Shown one piece after another: positions 12,107 through 24,000 of a DNA stretch of 64,000 nt (position 1 is the first letter of the stretch; each line of letters opens with the position of its first letter). The stretch is from the NCBI GenBank assembly GCA_037447655.1, contig JBBHKE010000339.1, positions 186,001 to 250,000 on the forward strand, in the 5' to 3' direction. The translations under genes were made by a program, and so were the position numbers. The notes beneath the pieces are model-generated. The model had not been told where the DNA came from. It saw only the letters and a program-made list of their open reading frames with translations, and ran no database searches. The DNA comes from Zygnema cylindricum (Eukaryota; Streptophyta; Zygnematophyceae; Zygnematales; Zygnemataceae).

Positions 12107-13060
12107 ATTTTGGACCTCTTTGTTGGAATTGGCACTTCTCTCTTTTCTTGTCTACGAAATGGATTATTAATCCGATTTATTATTCTGTCGAGATTGATCC
12201 TTTAGCACGCAAAACACAAGTACATCATTGTGATCTGTTGCATTTCTAATACCCACATTTGTTACCAAAATCCGCATACGAGCATATGCATACTGCCCTC
12301 CCACAAGACATCCAGATTGTGGGCAACTATCACTTACTGGATATTGGTCCAATCAATCTGGTTTTTGGCAGATGGGAGTGCCAAGGAATGTCACGGGCCG
12401 AGAAAGGTCTTGGTTTGGCCGATCGCCGCACCAAATTATTTTTTGAATTGGTTTGCATCCTGAATTTCCTACAAACTTTAGAACATCCTATGGGATATAT
12501 CTTAGAAAATGCCGCGGCCTATAACGATCTTAGACCCACGGTCTTGGTTGATTATCAACGAATCGAACACTTAATTGGTCTGCCCCTTATTATTGATGCC
12601 GCTCGCCATGGTTCACTAGCACAATGGGTTCACTCTAAATAGACGAACCTGATTGATATTGGTCGACTCCGCCAGGCTAACTTGTCAGTTCGTCCTCCTC
12701 CTACAGATATTCAGGCTGCTTGTCTTCCTTTCCATAAGGTGCAGCCTTGCATTCAAAAGGACTGTCCCCCTAATATCAATATCAATGTCCCCGGTCAACC
12801 TCTCAAGTTTCTTCCTACGTTAGTTTCTTACCCACATTCTCATGCATTCTCTAATGATGGTCCTGGCATGCTCCGAAACATTCATACCGGTGAGCTCAAA
12901 AAGCCTACCTCTACGAAGCGAGAACACCTTTTGCGTTTTATTCAAGGAACTACAACCGCTCCTTGTCTTACAAAACGTCAAAGGTGCACTTTATTAGGTA
13001 GTGTCATGGACCCGCAATCTTTGTCTATTGTTTTAGGTATTGGGTTTGCAGCTGGTCGCC
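12107..13060 (+). pseudogene. Retrotransposon-borne DNA (cytosine-5) methyltransferase, broken
   Basis: Motif I reads 'LDLFVGIGT' (12107-12140; consensus DLFxGxGG). Motif II reads 'YYSVEIDPLAR' (about 12176), in a different frame and followed by a stop at 12247. Motif IV reads 'FGRWECQGMSRA' (12361-12400). The catalytic Cys is kept, but the usual Pro-Cys has become Glu-Cys. Motif VI reads 'ILENAAA' near 12504 (consensus ENV). Further downstream 'LPTLVSYPHSHAF', 'RFIQGTTTAP' and 'LLGSVMD' look like the C-terminal motifs IX-X. It lies between protease and reverse transcriptase, and intact relatives would use S-adenosylmethionine to methylate DNA. At least one frameshift and two stops disable this copy. 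Confidence 0.8.
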
Positions 13061-13649
13061 ACTCTCATGCACATCCGTCTCAACCAGCTAGGGGGGGGGA
13101 TTTATCACTAAGTAAATCGTCCCGTCCAACTCTTAAAGGGACCACATTTCAATTTTCCTCTTTCCTTCTCGAATTCCACCAGTTCCAAAAATCTCTTTCT
13201 AGGATTTCCTCAATCTTAGCGATATGTCCTGGTCTATCCCCGCATACACGGCTGTCCAGTCTACAAGTTTCATGCATAATCCACCCACTCTTCATTGGAC
13301 TGCTGCTTTTCCAACACGCAGCTAGAATCATTCAGTTAATTGCCTTAAACAAACACACCTGTGGCTTACGAGTTAGGACAAACACTTATCGCAATGAGTA
13401 GTTGGCCTTTGCACAAGCCATGGAGGCCATGACAATTGAGAATCTCGAGGCTCCTAAATGGAAATTCGGCACCAATATAACAAAGGCCGAAAAAGAATTA
13501 CTGAATGACGTAGTTTTACGAATGTCAATGCCTTTGCTTTTTCAATGAACGATTTGGGTCGTCACACCGCTTATAAGATGTCGATAGATCTTGAAGATGA
13601 CCGCCCGATATTTAAACAGAAACATCGTCTGTCTAATATTGAATGAGAA
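13061..13649 (+). pseudogene. Linker between methyltransferase and reverse transcriptase
   Basis: This is continuous with the same element. The frame runs on to 13401 without a recognisable domain, then breaks. At about 13560-13645 the sequence reads like the start of a Ty3 reverse transcriptase fingers region ('DDRPIFKQKHRLSNIE'), with a stop before 13650. Confidence 0.55.
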
Positions 13650-14534
13650 ATGGTAGACAAGCGATATGTTGAATTAGAGGAAGTTGGCCTTATTTATCGA
13701 CCTGACTCCACATTTGCTGCTCCCACCATTATGCCTCAGAAAAAAGATTCCGATGGTAATTTTACTGAACGTCGAATGAGTGGTGATTATTGTAAACTAA
13801 ATGCTAAGACCGTTCAAGATCGTCATCCCATGCCTCTCGCCGAGGAAATATTTGATTACGTAGGCGTGGCGAACTATTTTAGTATCCTTGACCTCCGTCA
13901 AGGATTCAATCAAATTGAGACAGAGGAAAAAAATTGGTATAAAACTGTCTTTTGGGGTAGTGACGGCCGATGGGAATGGGTCGTAATGCCGTTCGGACTG
14001 AAAAATGCTTCCGCGGCATTTCAAAAAGTCATGGACTCAGTCCTCGGAGGTTGTAAGTTTGCTAGGTGTTACATTGATGATCTCATCATTGCCTCCGCTA
14101 CTATCGAAGAGCACGCGGCTCACGTCGAATGGGTATTGACTGAATCAAAAAAGGTTGGATTAAAGTGTCATCCCGCAAAATACACCTTTGGATCCGAGGG
14201 AGTGCCTTACCTTGGCCATTTTATCTCCCTTGAGGGGATCAATCCTCTCGAAGCAAAGGTAGAGGCAATCAGTAAATTGTCGGCTCCCACGGACCTCACA
14301 AGTCTGCGAGCGTTTATCGGGCTTGCTAATTATTGTCGCAGGTTCGTGCCTAATTTCAGTACAATCGCATCTCCTTTAAACGACCTCCTCAAGAAAGAAG
14401 TGGCCTTTATATGGGGTCCCGATCAGATTTCCGCATTTCAAAAATTAAAAACCACCTTATCGAGTGCTCCGATTCTCCGTCCCCCCAATCACAAGCTCCT
14501 TTTTTGTCTTCAAACTGATTTTGGAAAACCATGA
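13650..14534 (+). pseudogene. Ty3/gypsy reverse transcriptase, truncated at RNase H
   Basis: A 294-residue frame carries the reverse transcriptase core: 'DYCKLNAKTVQDRHPMP', 'FSILDLRQGFNQI', 'MPFGLKNASAAFQKVMD', the catalytic 'YIDD' (14069-14080), 'YLGHFIS' and the connection 'LRAFIGLANYCRRFVPNFS'. It ends at 'TDFGKP', where RNase H normally continues with TDAS. No RNase H or integrase follows. The domain itself looks intact over most of its length, so this copy is not very old. Confidence 0.92.
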
Positions 14535-14573
14535 TTACGTTAGCCGCGAAATATCTAGCGGTTATGTACTGTA

Positions 14574-15084
14574 CACCGCGAATCGTAATTAGAGTAATGA
14601 AAAAATTAGAGTACAAAAAATAAAAATATAATTAGAACGCTAATTTAGTAATGAACGCTAATTTATGTGATAGAGATGTTTTAACTATGAAGTTTACTCT
14701 AATTTATTTATGTACTCTAATTTGGCACGCTAATATCCTCTACTGTAAATAAGGTATTCTTACAGAATTTGGCAAAACGTACAGTTTATCGTCACTATGA
14801 CGTTTGCACTACGCGGTTTGTTAAAACGCAATTACATTATAACGGCCTGTATTAAATCATTATTTGTATTTTTTTACTTAATAAAGTACAATTTTGCACG
14901 GTCGGAGGTCGTCCGTACTCCACACTATTTAAAACGAACCTATATTAGAATAAAAAACGCTAATTAAACTTTACCCTTGAATAGAGTAATGAAAAAATTA
15001 GAATCATTCACTCTATTCATGTGATAGAGTCGAAATTTTGAGCGACCGAATTAGAGTAATTTACTCTAATTACGATTCGCGGTG
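14574..15084 (+). mobile_element. TIR element, CACCG family, copy A
   Basis: It begins CACCGCGAATCGTAATTAG and ends with the exact reverse complement, CTAATTACGATTCGCGGTG. It is flanked by TACTGTA on both sides (14567-14573 and 15085-15091), either a 7-bp target duplication or outer terminal sequence. The AT-rich interior carries many TTAGAGTAA motifs and no coding potential. It sits 40 bp past the truncated reverse transcriptase. Confidence 0.88.
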
Positions 15085-15189
15085 TACTGTAGTCCATGGT
15101 CACAGACAAAAAGACAAGAAATTTGTCGTTGAAAATTCGTCAAAACGTTTTTCCCCGGCTTGACGAGAAAAACTGGAAAAGGTTCAGTA

Positions 15190-15689
15190 CACCTCGAATC
15201 GTAATTAGAGTAAAGAAAAAATTAGAGTAAAAAAAGAGAAAAAAATAATTAGAGTTATAAACTCTAACTTGTGTGATATAACTTTTTCAAAAAGGAATTT
15301 ACTCTAATTTATATAAGTATTATAATTTGACGTACTGAGTATCTCTACTGAAAATTAGATATTCATACAGAATCTGACAAAACGTACAGTTTATCGTCAC
15401 TATGACATTGCACTATGCGGATTGTTAAAACGCAGCTACATGAAAACCGCCTGTTTTAAATCATTATTTGTACTTTTTTACTTAATAAAGTACGATTTTG
15501 CACGGTCAGACACCGACCGTACGACACACTATTTAAAACGGCACTGTATTAGAGTTATTAACGCTCATTCAAAAAGTACCTTAAATAGTATAATGAAAAA
15601 ATTTGAATCATTTACTCTATTTAACGTGATAGAGTCGAAATTTAGGGCGACCGAATTTGCGTTATTTACTCTAATTACGATTCGCTGTG
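15190..15689 (+). mobile_element. TIR element, CACCG family, copy B
   Basis: It begins CACCTCGAATCGTAATTAG and ends CTAATTACGATTCGCTGTG. It has the same interior order as copy A (GTTTATCGTCACTATGAC, ACTTAATAAAGTAC, TTGCACGGTC) in the same orientation, 105 bp away. It is about 10-15% diverged by eye. Confidence 0.85.
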
Positions 15690-16204
15690 TACTGTACTGG
15701 ATCTTGCGAGGTTTCGGAGCCTCGCAAGGGTGCCGAAGGCATCCACGTCGCCCCGGCCTCCCGCTTTATGCGCGCGACCGTACGTTTAGGGTTTTTTATT
15801 TGGTCGTGGTTTTTTTTTATTAAAAAAAACAAAAAACAAATGACCCTAACCCTATAAACCCTATTTTAGATACCCGATTACGGCCTTTGTCTGGGTCTGC
15901 GGGAGGGGTCCCGCAAATGACTGGAGGAATGTAACGAACCCATACTGAAGTTCGAATCTAAGTCGCATCGGACGCCGAGCTTTGCCGTACGGATTTGTCC
16001 TCCACCGGATAGACCTGTACACGCTCTGCCGATGCGATTTTCGTAACCAATGCATACGAAAAAAACGTTTTTGAAGAAAGGCGAATTCTGTCTACCGTAC
16101 TGTACTGTACTGTACCATCGTGTACCCCCCCAGCCACCCGCCGACCTGTCTCGCACCCACCAGCGTCAGACCTACGCGTTTCTAAATCGGATTCACAATG
16201 TATT
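15690..16204. other. Unassigned GC-richer spacer
   Basis: It contains a stem (CTTGCGAGG...CCTCGCAAG, about 15714-15728), a T-run/A-run inverted pair near 15810-15835 and a (GTACT)n-like run near 16097. No gene is recognised. Confidence 0.4.
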
Positions 16205-16680
16205 TGCTGCATTCACACCGGAATGGATGATGAATTATATCAGGAAACGAATGTCCTTTTGTTTTGTTTGGACGTGAAACGTCCTTGACGTCATCTCACA
16301 TCAACTAAAACGTCGCGATCTGATTCATGATTTAGGTACAGTACGGATCATTCATTCGGGATACGACTTCATGTTTTTTCAAAGTCGGATTTTTGCATTC
16401 CGAAAAGGGTTTCCGGAAAAAAATATGACTTACCACAGTTGTCAAGTTTTGACGCACTTGACCGTACGTTTCTGTCCGTAGCTACGCTCCAAATCGTATA
16501 TTTTTTCAGTCGCTACGCTCCAAAAAGGTTGACAGCCGAGCAGTCGGTCAGTTTGGCTCCTCTGTTTTTGTTTTTTTACGAAATGTATGGTACGGGATTA
16601 TTCGTTTCCTCATATAATTTCATCATCCATTCCGGTGTGAATGCAGGAATTCATCATCCATTTCCGGTGTGAATGCAGCA
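16205..16680 (+). mobile_element. TIR element, TGCTGCATTCACACC family
   Basis: The left end is TGCTGCATTCACACCGGAAT. The right end is its reverse complement, and that right end is present twice in tandem (about 16616-16646 and 16648-16680). A degraded inverted relative lies at 6635-7020. No transposase is visible. Confidence 0.8.
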
Positions 16681-16689
16681 TTAGGAATT

Positions 16690-17412
16690 TATTGATCCAC
16701 ACTTTGATTGGTAAATTAAAAAAAATGCATTGTCTTGTTAACCTCTTTCCAAACCGTCTTGTCGCAAAGCCGATAAATATCGATATTTAATTATTTATTA
16801 AAATTTCCCGATGATACGATCTATTGAGATCGCAATATACCGTTCGAGATTTGTCAAGATACGGACTACAGTTCAGTACTTTTTAATTTGACGACGCCTG
16901 ATTCACGTGTGAATATTCTGGTTGGCGGCCGTTATATCCTCTCTATACGTGTCATTTCCAAGTACACTGTCTCCAAAAGACAACAACTCCAGAAAAAAAG
17001 TACTCTAACGTCAATAGTGACAATTCTACTTTACGTCATTTTCTGTCCCCGTAGAGCAAAGTTGACGTCAACTGTCTAATATTCCACGTGTAGACTGTTA
17101 TACGCGATTTTAACGTTTAACAAAGTAAAGATTGTACGTCTGAGAGTAAATGTGGTACTTTCTTGATCTTTACCGAACAGACTTTTCAGAGGAAGTCAAC
17201 TTGTGACGCGTCACGTCCGAAGCAGCATTTGCTCATTTTATCCCATAAGTGACTCTGCAAGCCTCCAAAAAGGCGCTCCTGCAAATCTACATGTTCAAAA
17301 TCGATACATTCTTACGAATTAAAACCTAAAAGAGTCGGTCTCGTGTACCGATTCTCTGTTCGCTGCGTGTAACTTCCTAGACGAGCTCACTGTTCAGCCG
17401 AATCACTGCCAT
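16690..17412. other. Upstream region of the trehalase gene
   Basis: The promoter and 5' leader should lie here. I see no unambiguous TATA box with an initiator. The last 100 bases before the ATG are free of repeats. Confidence 0.35.
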
Positions 17413-20400
17413 ATGGCTGCAGAAGAAACTCTCCAAGCTTTAAAAAACATCAAAAAAATGGACCACAGGAGCAAGTTCCTGCAGTGTTTTGAAACCCCAA
17501 CTGGCAGCTTTCTGCAGGAAAAGAAAAGCTTGTCAAATTTTGTAAAAATGGCGGCGTTTTCTTATCAATCCGTACACGGTAAAGAAGCTTCTGCAGCTCC
17601 TTTTTACTCCATTCCTTCTCCCAGTAGTACTAATGAAGTAGAAACACTCGTTTCTAGTACGGAAAAGGGGAAAAAGAGAGAAGAAAGCGGTTTTTTAGGG
17701 TTAAAAAGTCCTGTTTTTGAAGAAAATCTTCGCATAGAGAAAGAATTTTCTGCAGGAGTTTCAAGGGAGGGACTTATAAGTGAGAGATTTGTAAGTGAGA
17801 GAGTTTTAAAAGGAGGAGGAAAAAAGGAAAGGAGTAAGGGAATTTGTGAGTGTGACGTCATGTTGAAGGCATTGCAGACAACTGGATTGGTGAAGGATCA
17901 GAAAACTATTGTGGATATGCCTCTCAAGTACTCTCTAAATTATGTGGAGGCAGCTTTTGCAGCTCTTCCTAGGGAGGCCAATGGGACATTGTTGCTTGGT
18001 AAGGAGAACAATGACGTCATTTTTTTGTTTTTTTTTTTGGTTTTTGGTTTCGTTTTTGGGTTTTTTTTTTTGTTTTTTTTTTTTTGTTTTTTGTTTTTTG
18101 TTTTTTTTTTTTTTGTTTTTTGTTTTTGGTTTTTGGTTTTTTTTTTGGTTTTGGTTTTTTTTTTGTTTTTTGGTTGTGTTTTTTTGGTTCTGTTTTTTGT
18201 TTTTTGATTCTCTTTGGGTTTTTTGTTTTTGATTTAGTTTCTTTGTTTTGTTTTTTTTTTTGTGTTTTCCTAAGGAGGGGATCAGTATTGCTTGGTAAGG
18301 AGAATAATGACGTCTCTGTTTTTTGTATTTTTTTCCTCTGTCGCCGTTTCTGTTTTTTCTATAATTGTTTCTATTTTGTTTTCATTTTTGTTTTTTTTTA
18401 TTTTATTTTCTTTTGTGTCCTTTTCTTTTTTCTGTTTCTGGTTTTTGTTCCGTTTTTGTTCCTGTTTTTGTTTGTCGCTGTTTTCTGTTTCGGTTTCTTT
18501 GTCTTTTTTCTGTTTCTTTTTTCCTTTTCTTATGTTTCTGTAAAAAAGAATCTATTTTGTTTGTGAAAAAATGTTTGAGAAACACACTTTAAAAAACTGA
18601 TGGCTGGAGAAAAAAATGTGTTTGAATTTGAATTTGTTTCATTCAATTTTTGAAATGCACGCGCTGAAAAAAGGATTGTATCTGTAACAATTCTGAAAAC
18701 ATTTTGTAAAGCAATGTTTTCTATTAAACTTTTAATTAAAACTCTTTTATTCTGTTATCTTTTTTTTCTTCTGCAGTTCTTGCTAACCATTTTTTTTGTC
18801 TGAAGCCGTACATTTTGGAATATTTACAATCCTGAAAAATCAGAGAAAAAATATATTTTAACACCTTTTTTTCCTCTCCCTTTCTCTCTTTTCTCTCTTT
18901 TCTCTCTTTTCTCTTTTTCTCTTTTTCTTTTTGCCTTTTTTACAGATGTTGTTGTTCATTTTTTATCCGAACATTTCGACCAACCCGGGAGTGATTTATT
19001 ACCGTATATTCCAAAAGATTACGATCCTGAGCCAAAAGATTTTCTTCCTTCGATTTCCGATCCGGAGATCAAATCTTTTGCTTTAAAAATTCACGAAACG
19101 TGGCTTCTACTTTCTCGTCTCATGTCGCCGTCTGTTTCTGAGTTTCCCGAAAAACATAGTTTAATCGATCTCCCACATGCCATCGCTATTCCTGGATCGA
19201 GGTTTCGAGAGGTTTACTATTGGGATTCTTATTGGATTATAAGGTAAAATAATCGTTTTTTTTGTTTTTTTTGTTTTTGGTCCTGGACTTAGGTTTTGAG
19301 AGGTTCATTATTGGGATTCTTAATGTTATTGAAATTATAACGTAACTTTACTCATTTTTTTTGTATTTTCTCTAATTATTGTCTTTTCTTATTAACTTTT
19401 TGTTGTTGTTTTTGATCGACTTTTCCTATGTCTTTCCTTTCTGACTTTTAACTGCATTTTCTTATCGATTTTGGGAAATTTCTCTTTTATTTATTTTTTG
19501 TTTTCTGTTTTCTGTTTTCTGTTATTTGTTTTTACAGAGGTTTATTAATCAGCAAAATGCCTTTAACAGCGATGGGAATAGTATATAATTTACTTTCTCT
19601 CGGAAAGCGGTATGGATTTGTCCCTAATGGAGCAAGAAGCTACTATATTAACCGGAGGTAAGTTGAAAAGGGTAATAGAGGGAGAGAGGCAGAGGGAGAG
19701 AGGTAGGGCGAGAGAGGTTAAAATAACCAGAGTAGAGGGAGAGAGGTAAGCTGAGGAAACCAAGTTGAAGGGAGTAACCAGAGTAATATGGACGGAGGGG
19801 GGAAGGAAGTGGAAAATGGGAAAAGGAAGGGGGAAGAGGGGGGAGAGGGAGGAGGGAGGGTGAGAGGGAGCGAGAGACGGAGGGAGAGAGGGTAACCGGA
19901 CATGACTGCAGACAAATGCAGTTATAAGACATGTTTAAACTTGGGTTATTGCAATGTTTTGACAAAAAAAAAAAGGTTTTTTCTCAGTTTTTTACCAAAT
20001 GAAACTTCTATTGAAATTTAAATGCTATTATTTTTTTTATTTTTTTTAATTATTGTTTATTTATTAAAACATCAATCAGAAGTCATCGTCCTTCTTCCAT
20101 AATTTCAGTTTTTTCTTTTAAGTTTTTAAGTTTTTTTTAATTTGAAAATGGTAGCAGTCATTTTTTAAAGCAACACTATTTCGAAGAATTGATGGCAAGG
20201 ATGCTAAAATGTTTTGTGTTTTTTTTTTCGTTTTTTTTCTTTCCTTTCTTCTTTTCCTTTTGTCTTTCTTGTTCTTTGTTTTGAAAAAAGTCAACCTCCA
20301 CTTTTAAGTGAAATGGTTAAATTAATGTACGAGACGACAAACGATTTTTCTCTTCTTCAAGAAGCTTTACCAATTTTGGTCGAGGAACATAAATATTGGA

Positions 20401-21017
20401 CTTCTCGTAAGGTTTTTCCGTCCATTATTGGTTATTTTTCATGCATTTTTTGTATATTTTTGGTATGTTTTTGGTGTAAAATTATTGTACTTTTGGTGTT
20501 TTTTTGTTGTACTTTTGGTGTTTATTTGTTCTGATTTTGGTCACCTATCTTGACTACTGTCAATTTGATTCGAAACTTCTATTCTTTTACTGTATTTAGT
20601 AATGAAAAAGATTATGTACCTCTATTTCTTTTTCAGTATTTGGTAAAAAAAACATCATATACTTCTATTTCTTTTACTGTATTTAGTAATGAAAAAGATT
20701 ATATAAGCATGGATTTCTGGTAAGATTTGTCGCTCGTTTTTGGTATTCTGAATTTGGTAGACCATCTTGATTATGTTTATAATTCTCGCTTCTTTTTCAT
20801 TTTTCTGCATTTAGTAAATGTAGTAATTTCTGTTGAATCGTGTCTTAATAACCCTTAGAACCCTTTTTTTTTTCCTTTTTTTCCCTTCTTTTTGGACAGA
20901 TCCGCACCAAGTATTAATCCGAGATTCGAATGGGAAGGTTCACAAACTGAGTCGATACTACGCTAAATGGAGTAGTCCAAGGCCCGAGTCCTATTGCCAG
21001 GTGAGTTTTTCTTTTGG

Positions 21018-21072
<55 letters not shown>

Positions 21073-24000
21073 CCTCCTCTCCCTCCCTCCCTCCCTCCCT
21101 CCCTCTCCCTCTCCCTCTCTTCAACTTAGATTAAACAAACAGATAGTTTTTTCTGTTCTTATCTCTGTTTTTTTTCATTTTTTTCTCTCTTTTTCTGTTT
21201 CCTTAGTTTTCTAGGGTTTTTCCCGTAAGTTGACATATGAGTTGACATGCAATTTCTCTCTCTTTTTTGAGTAGTTTCCGTCACCTTTTTGTACTTTTTG
21301 GAAGTTGTTTAAACTACCTTTTAAAATTATAAAGTAATCAAAATCTTTGTTTTGTTAACAAAAAGAAACAGGATATGGAGGCTGCCCAATTATTGGACCC
21401 GGTGGCGGCGTCTCGTCTCGTCTTTATACCGAAATCGCCTCCGTGGCGGAGTCTGGATGGGACTTTAGCTCGAGATGGATGAGGTATTGCTTTATTTTAT
21501 TTTATTGTTTTTGTTAATTGTTATTGTTAATTATTATTCTTCATTGCTATTGTTAATTATTATTGTTGATTATTATTGTTATTGTTATTTTTATCGCTGT
21601 TAATGTTATTATTGTTATGATTGTTATGATTGGTAAACTTATTTTATTATTGTTAAAATTATTATTGTTATGATTTTTATTATTGTTATTATTGTTATTT
21701 TTATTTTTTGGAGTTATTTTACATCTAAATGATTGTTTTTTGTTCTAGTTTTTAATTTTGCTATTTTATTTTTATTTTTTTTGGCTTCTGTGAACGAGTC
21801 TGGCTGGGATTTCAGCTCAAGATGGATGAGGTTAAACCTGAAAAAGATATATAAAAAGTATTTTATTTGTACTTTTTAAGCTTATTTACATCTATTTTAT
21901 GTGGTTGTGTTTTTTTTTTGTTTTTTGGCTTCTGCTGTCGAATCTGGTTGGGGTTTCAGTTCAAGATGGATATTGTGAAGTATTTATTTTTTATTAATTT
22001 AATTACATTTTTTATTTTTTTCAGTGACGAACGTACATGGCAATCTTTTCGCACAACTTCGATTATTCCTGTCGATTTAAACGCTTTCTTGTATCAGGTT
22101 TGTTTTTTCGTTTTTTACAGTTTCAATCATTCCTGTTTGTTTAAACGGTTTTTTATGTTTTTTTTTCAAGCTTTTGAAATTGGCACATATTGAGTCCATT
22201 TTGTCGGATTAAAACTCTTTTTTATGCTTTTTCATTTTTCATGTTTTTTTTTTATCATTCCTGTTAATTAAATGGGATTTTTTTTATTGGAACAGATATC
22301 CAAATGATTTTGTTCTCCTCTTTTTCTCTTAATCTCCTTTTTTTATTGTGCCTTTTTTTTTGTTATACAGATTGAAAAAGACATAAGCTATTTTTTTTAT
22401 CTTTTGAATTTAAGAATTTTCTTATGGAAACAGATACCTGATTGATTTCGTTCTCCTCTTTCTCGTTCAATTTCTTTTTGTACATATCTTTTTTTTAATC
22501 ATGTTTTTTTTATTATTATTAAACTGCAGATGGAGGAAAACATAAGCTATTTTGCGGAACTTTTGGGAGATAAATTAATTTCAAAGGAGTTTTCAAAAAT
22601 TGCGTCAGAAAGAAAGGAAGCCATGGATTCTTTACTGTGGAATGAAAATTCTGGCCAATGGTTCGATTTTGTTATACCCACGGAGAATAATTTCGAAAGT
22701 TTACAAAAAACTAAAACTAATTTAAAAAACTCAGAGCCCAAGGTCGTGAAGGTAAGCTCTAGAAAACCCAAGAAATGAACCTACTTTTTCAGGTTTTTTC
22801 AAGGTTTTTCAAGGTTTTTTAAGGTTTGTGAAGTGTTTTTTTTTACTTTTCGGCTACCTCTATTTTATATCTCTGACAAATTCTATACTCGCAATTTCAA
22901 TTATTTTTAAATGTTTAGCCCACAATCATGTATAACTTTTTTTTAAGTGTTTAGTTTTAGTTTTTTTGAAAGGTTTTGACGGGCTGCCCAAGTTTTTTTT
23001 GCTGAAAGATTCTTTTAAACTGATTATATGTTGCCTGACTGTTCAACTTCAGATAGTTCTATGTTTCAGTTCGATCCGATCCGGTTCGTTGTACCGCTTC
23101 TATTTACATATATGAATATTGTCTAAATGGAAAATTGTAATTTCAATGCTATTTCTGCTTAATTGTGTGTAGTATACGCTGAAATGTTTAAGTGTTTAAT
23201 TTTAAGTTAAATGCCATTCTTTATTGATGTCAAATTGGGAAGGTTTTTTAATTTATGAAGAGTATTTTCTGAGCTCTTTTTTGTTTACATCTTTTTTTTG
23301 CAGATTTTTGAGGGAGGAAATCAGAACAAGTCATCTTATAGCAGCAATTTTGTCCCGTTGTGGTGCGGTTTACTAGAGCCTGGTATGAGATCTACTACTT
23401 TTTTTCCCTTTTTTTTTGCTTTGCTTTTTTTTTCTTTTTTTATTCCATCGTTTTGATCCTACTCCTGTCCTCATTCTTACAACAAATGGTAAAAAATATC
23501 GAAAGACTATTTACAATATGCACCATATTTAGTGTGGATCGATTTCTGTGTCGTTCTTTTTTTCCGTTTGTCGATTTTTTGTATTAATTTAAATTATGTT
23601 ATTTTATTTATTTTTGTAGGTGACAAAAGGGGTAAATCGGTGGTAAATGCCTTAAAATCTTCGGGTCTCATCCAACCCTTTGGTGTCGCGGTCTCCATTT
23701 ACCTCACTGGAGAACAATGGTAAGTTTTTTTTTTTGTTTTCTTTTCTTTTTTGCTTTTTTTTTACAAATGCAATTAATGGGCAAAAACACGTAAAAAAAT
23801 CCTGAGAAACCATAAAACAACCCTTCAAAACCCCTTTTTTTTTCGTTTCTTCCTTTTCCTATTAAAAGCGAAGAGATACTACCTTGGAGAAACTATGGGG
23901 AGAGTGGGAGGGATGGAGGGGAGGAGGGAGAGGGAGACAGATGGAGAGAGACAGACGGAGAAAGGCAGACTGAGAGGGACAGAGAGAGAGAGAGAGAGGA

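Larger units (their letters stand above)
9050..14534 (+). mobile_element. Degenerate Ty3/gypsy retrotransposon carrying a cytosine methyltransferase
   Basis: In order on the plus strand are gag (10157 onward), two zinc knuckles (10626-10730), an aspartic protease motif (11442), a DNA cytosine methyltransferase (12107-13060) and a reverse transcriptase (13650-14534). The frame changes several times and stop codons interrupt it, so it is inactive. It stops where RNase H should begin. A TIR element lies 40 bp downstream, and RNase H and integrase are absent. The leader (about 9050-9420) has a repeated TCTGGCC...GGCCTTG motif. No LTR was located with confidence. Confidence 0.85.

Noticed and set aside
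17942-18566. Phe-rich 'membrane protein' frames in trehalase intron 1
   Set aside because: They arise from T-runs in the G/T tract and have no start context or homology.
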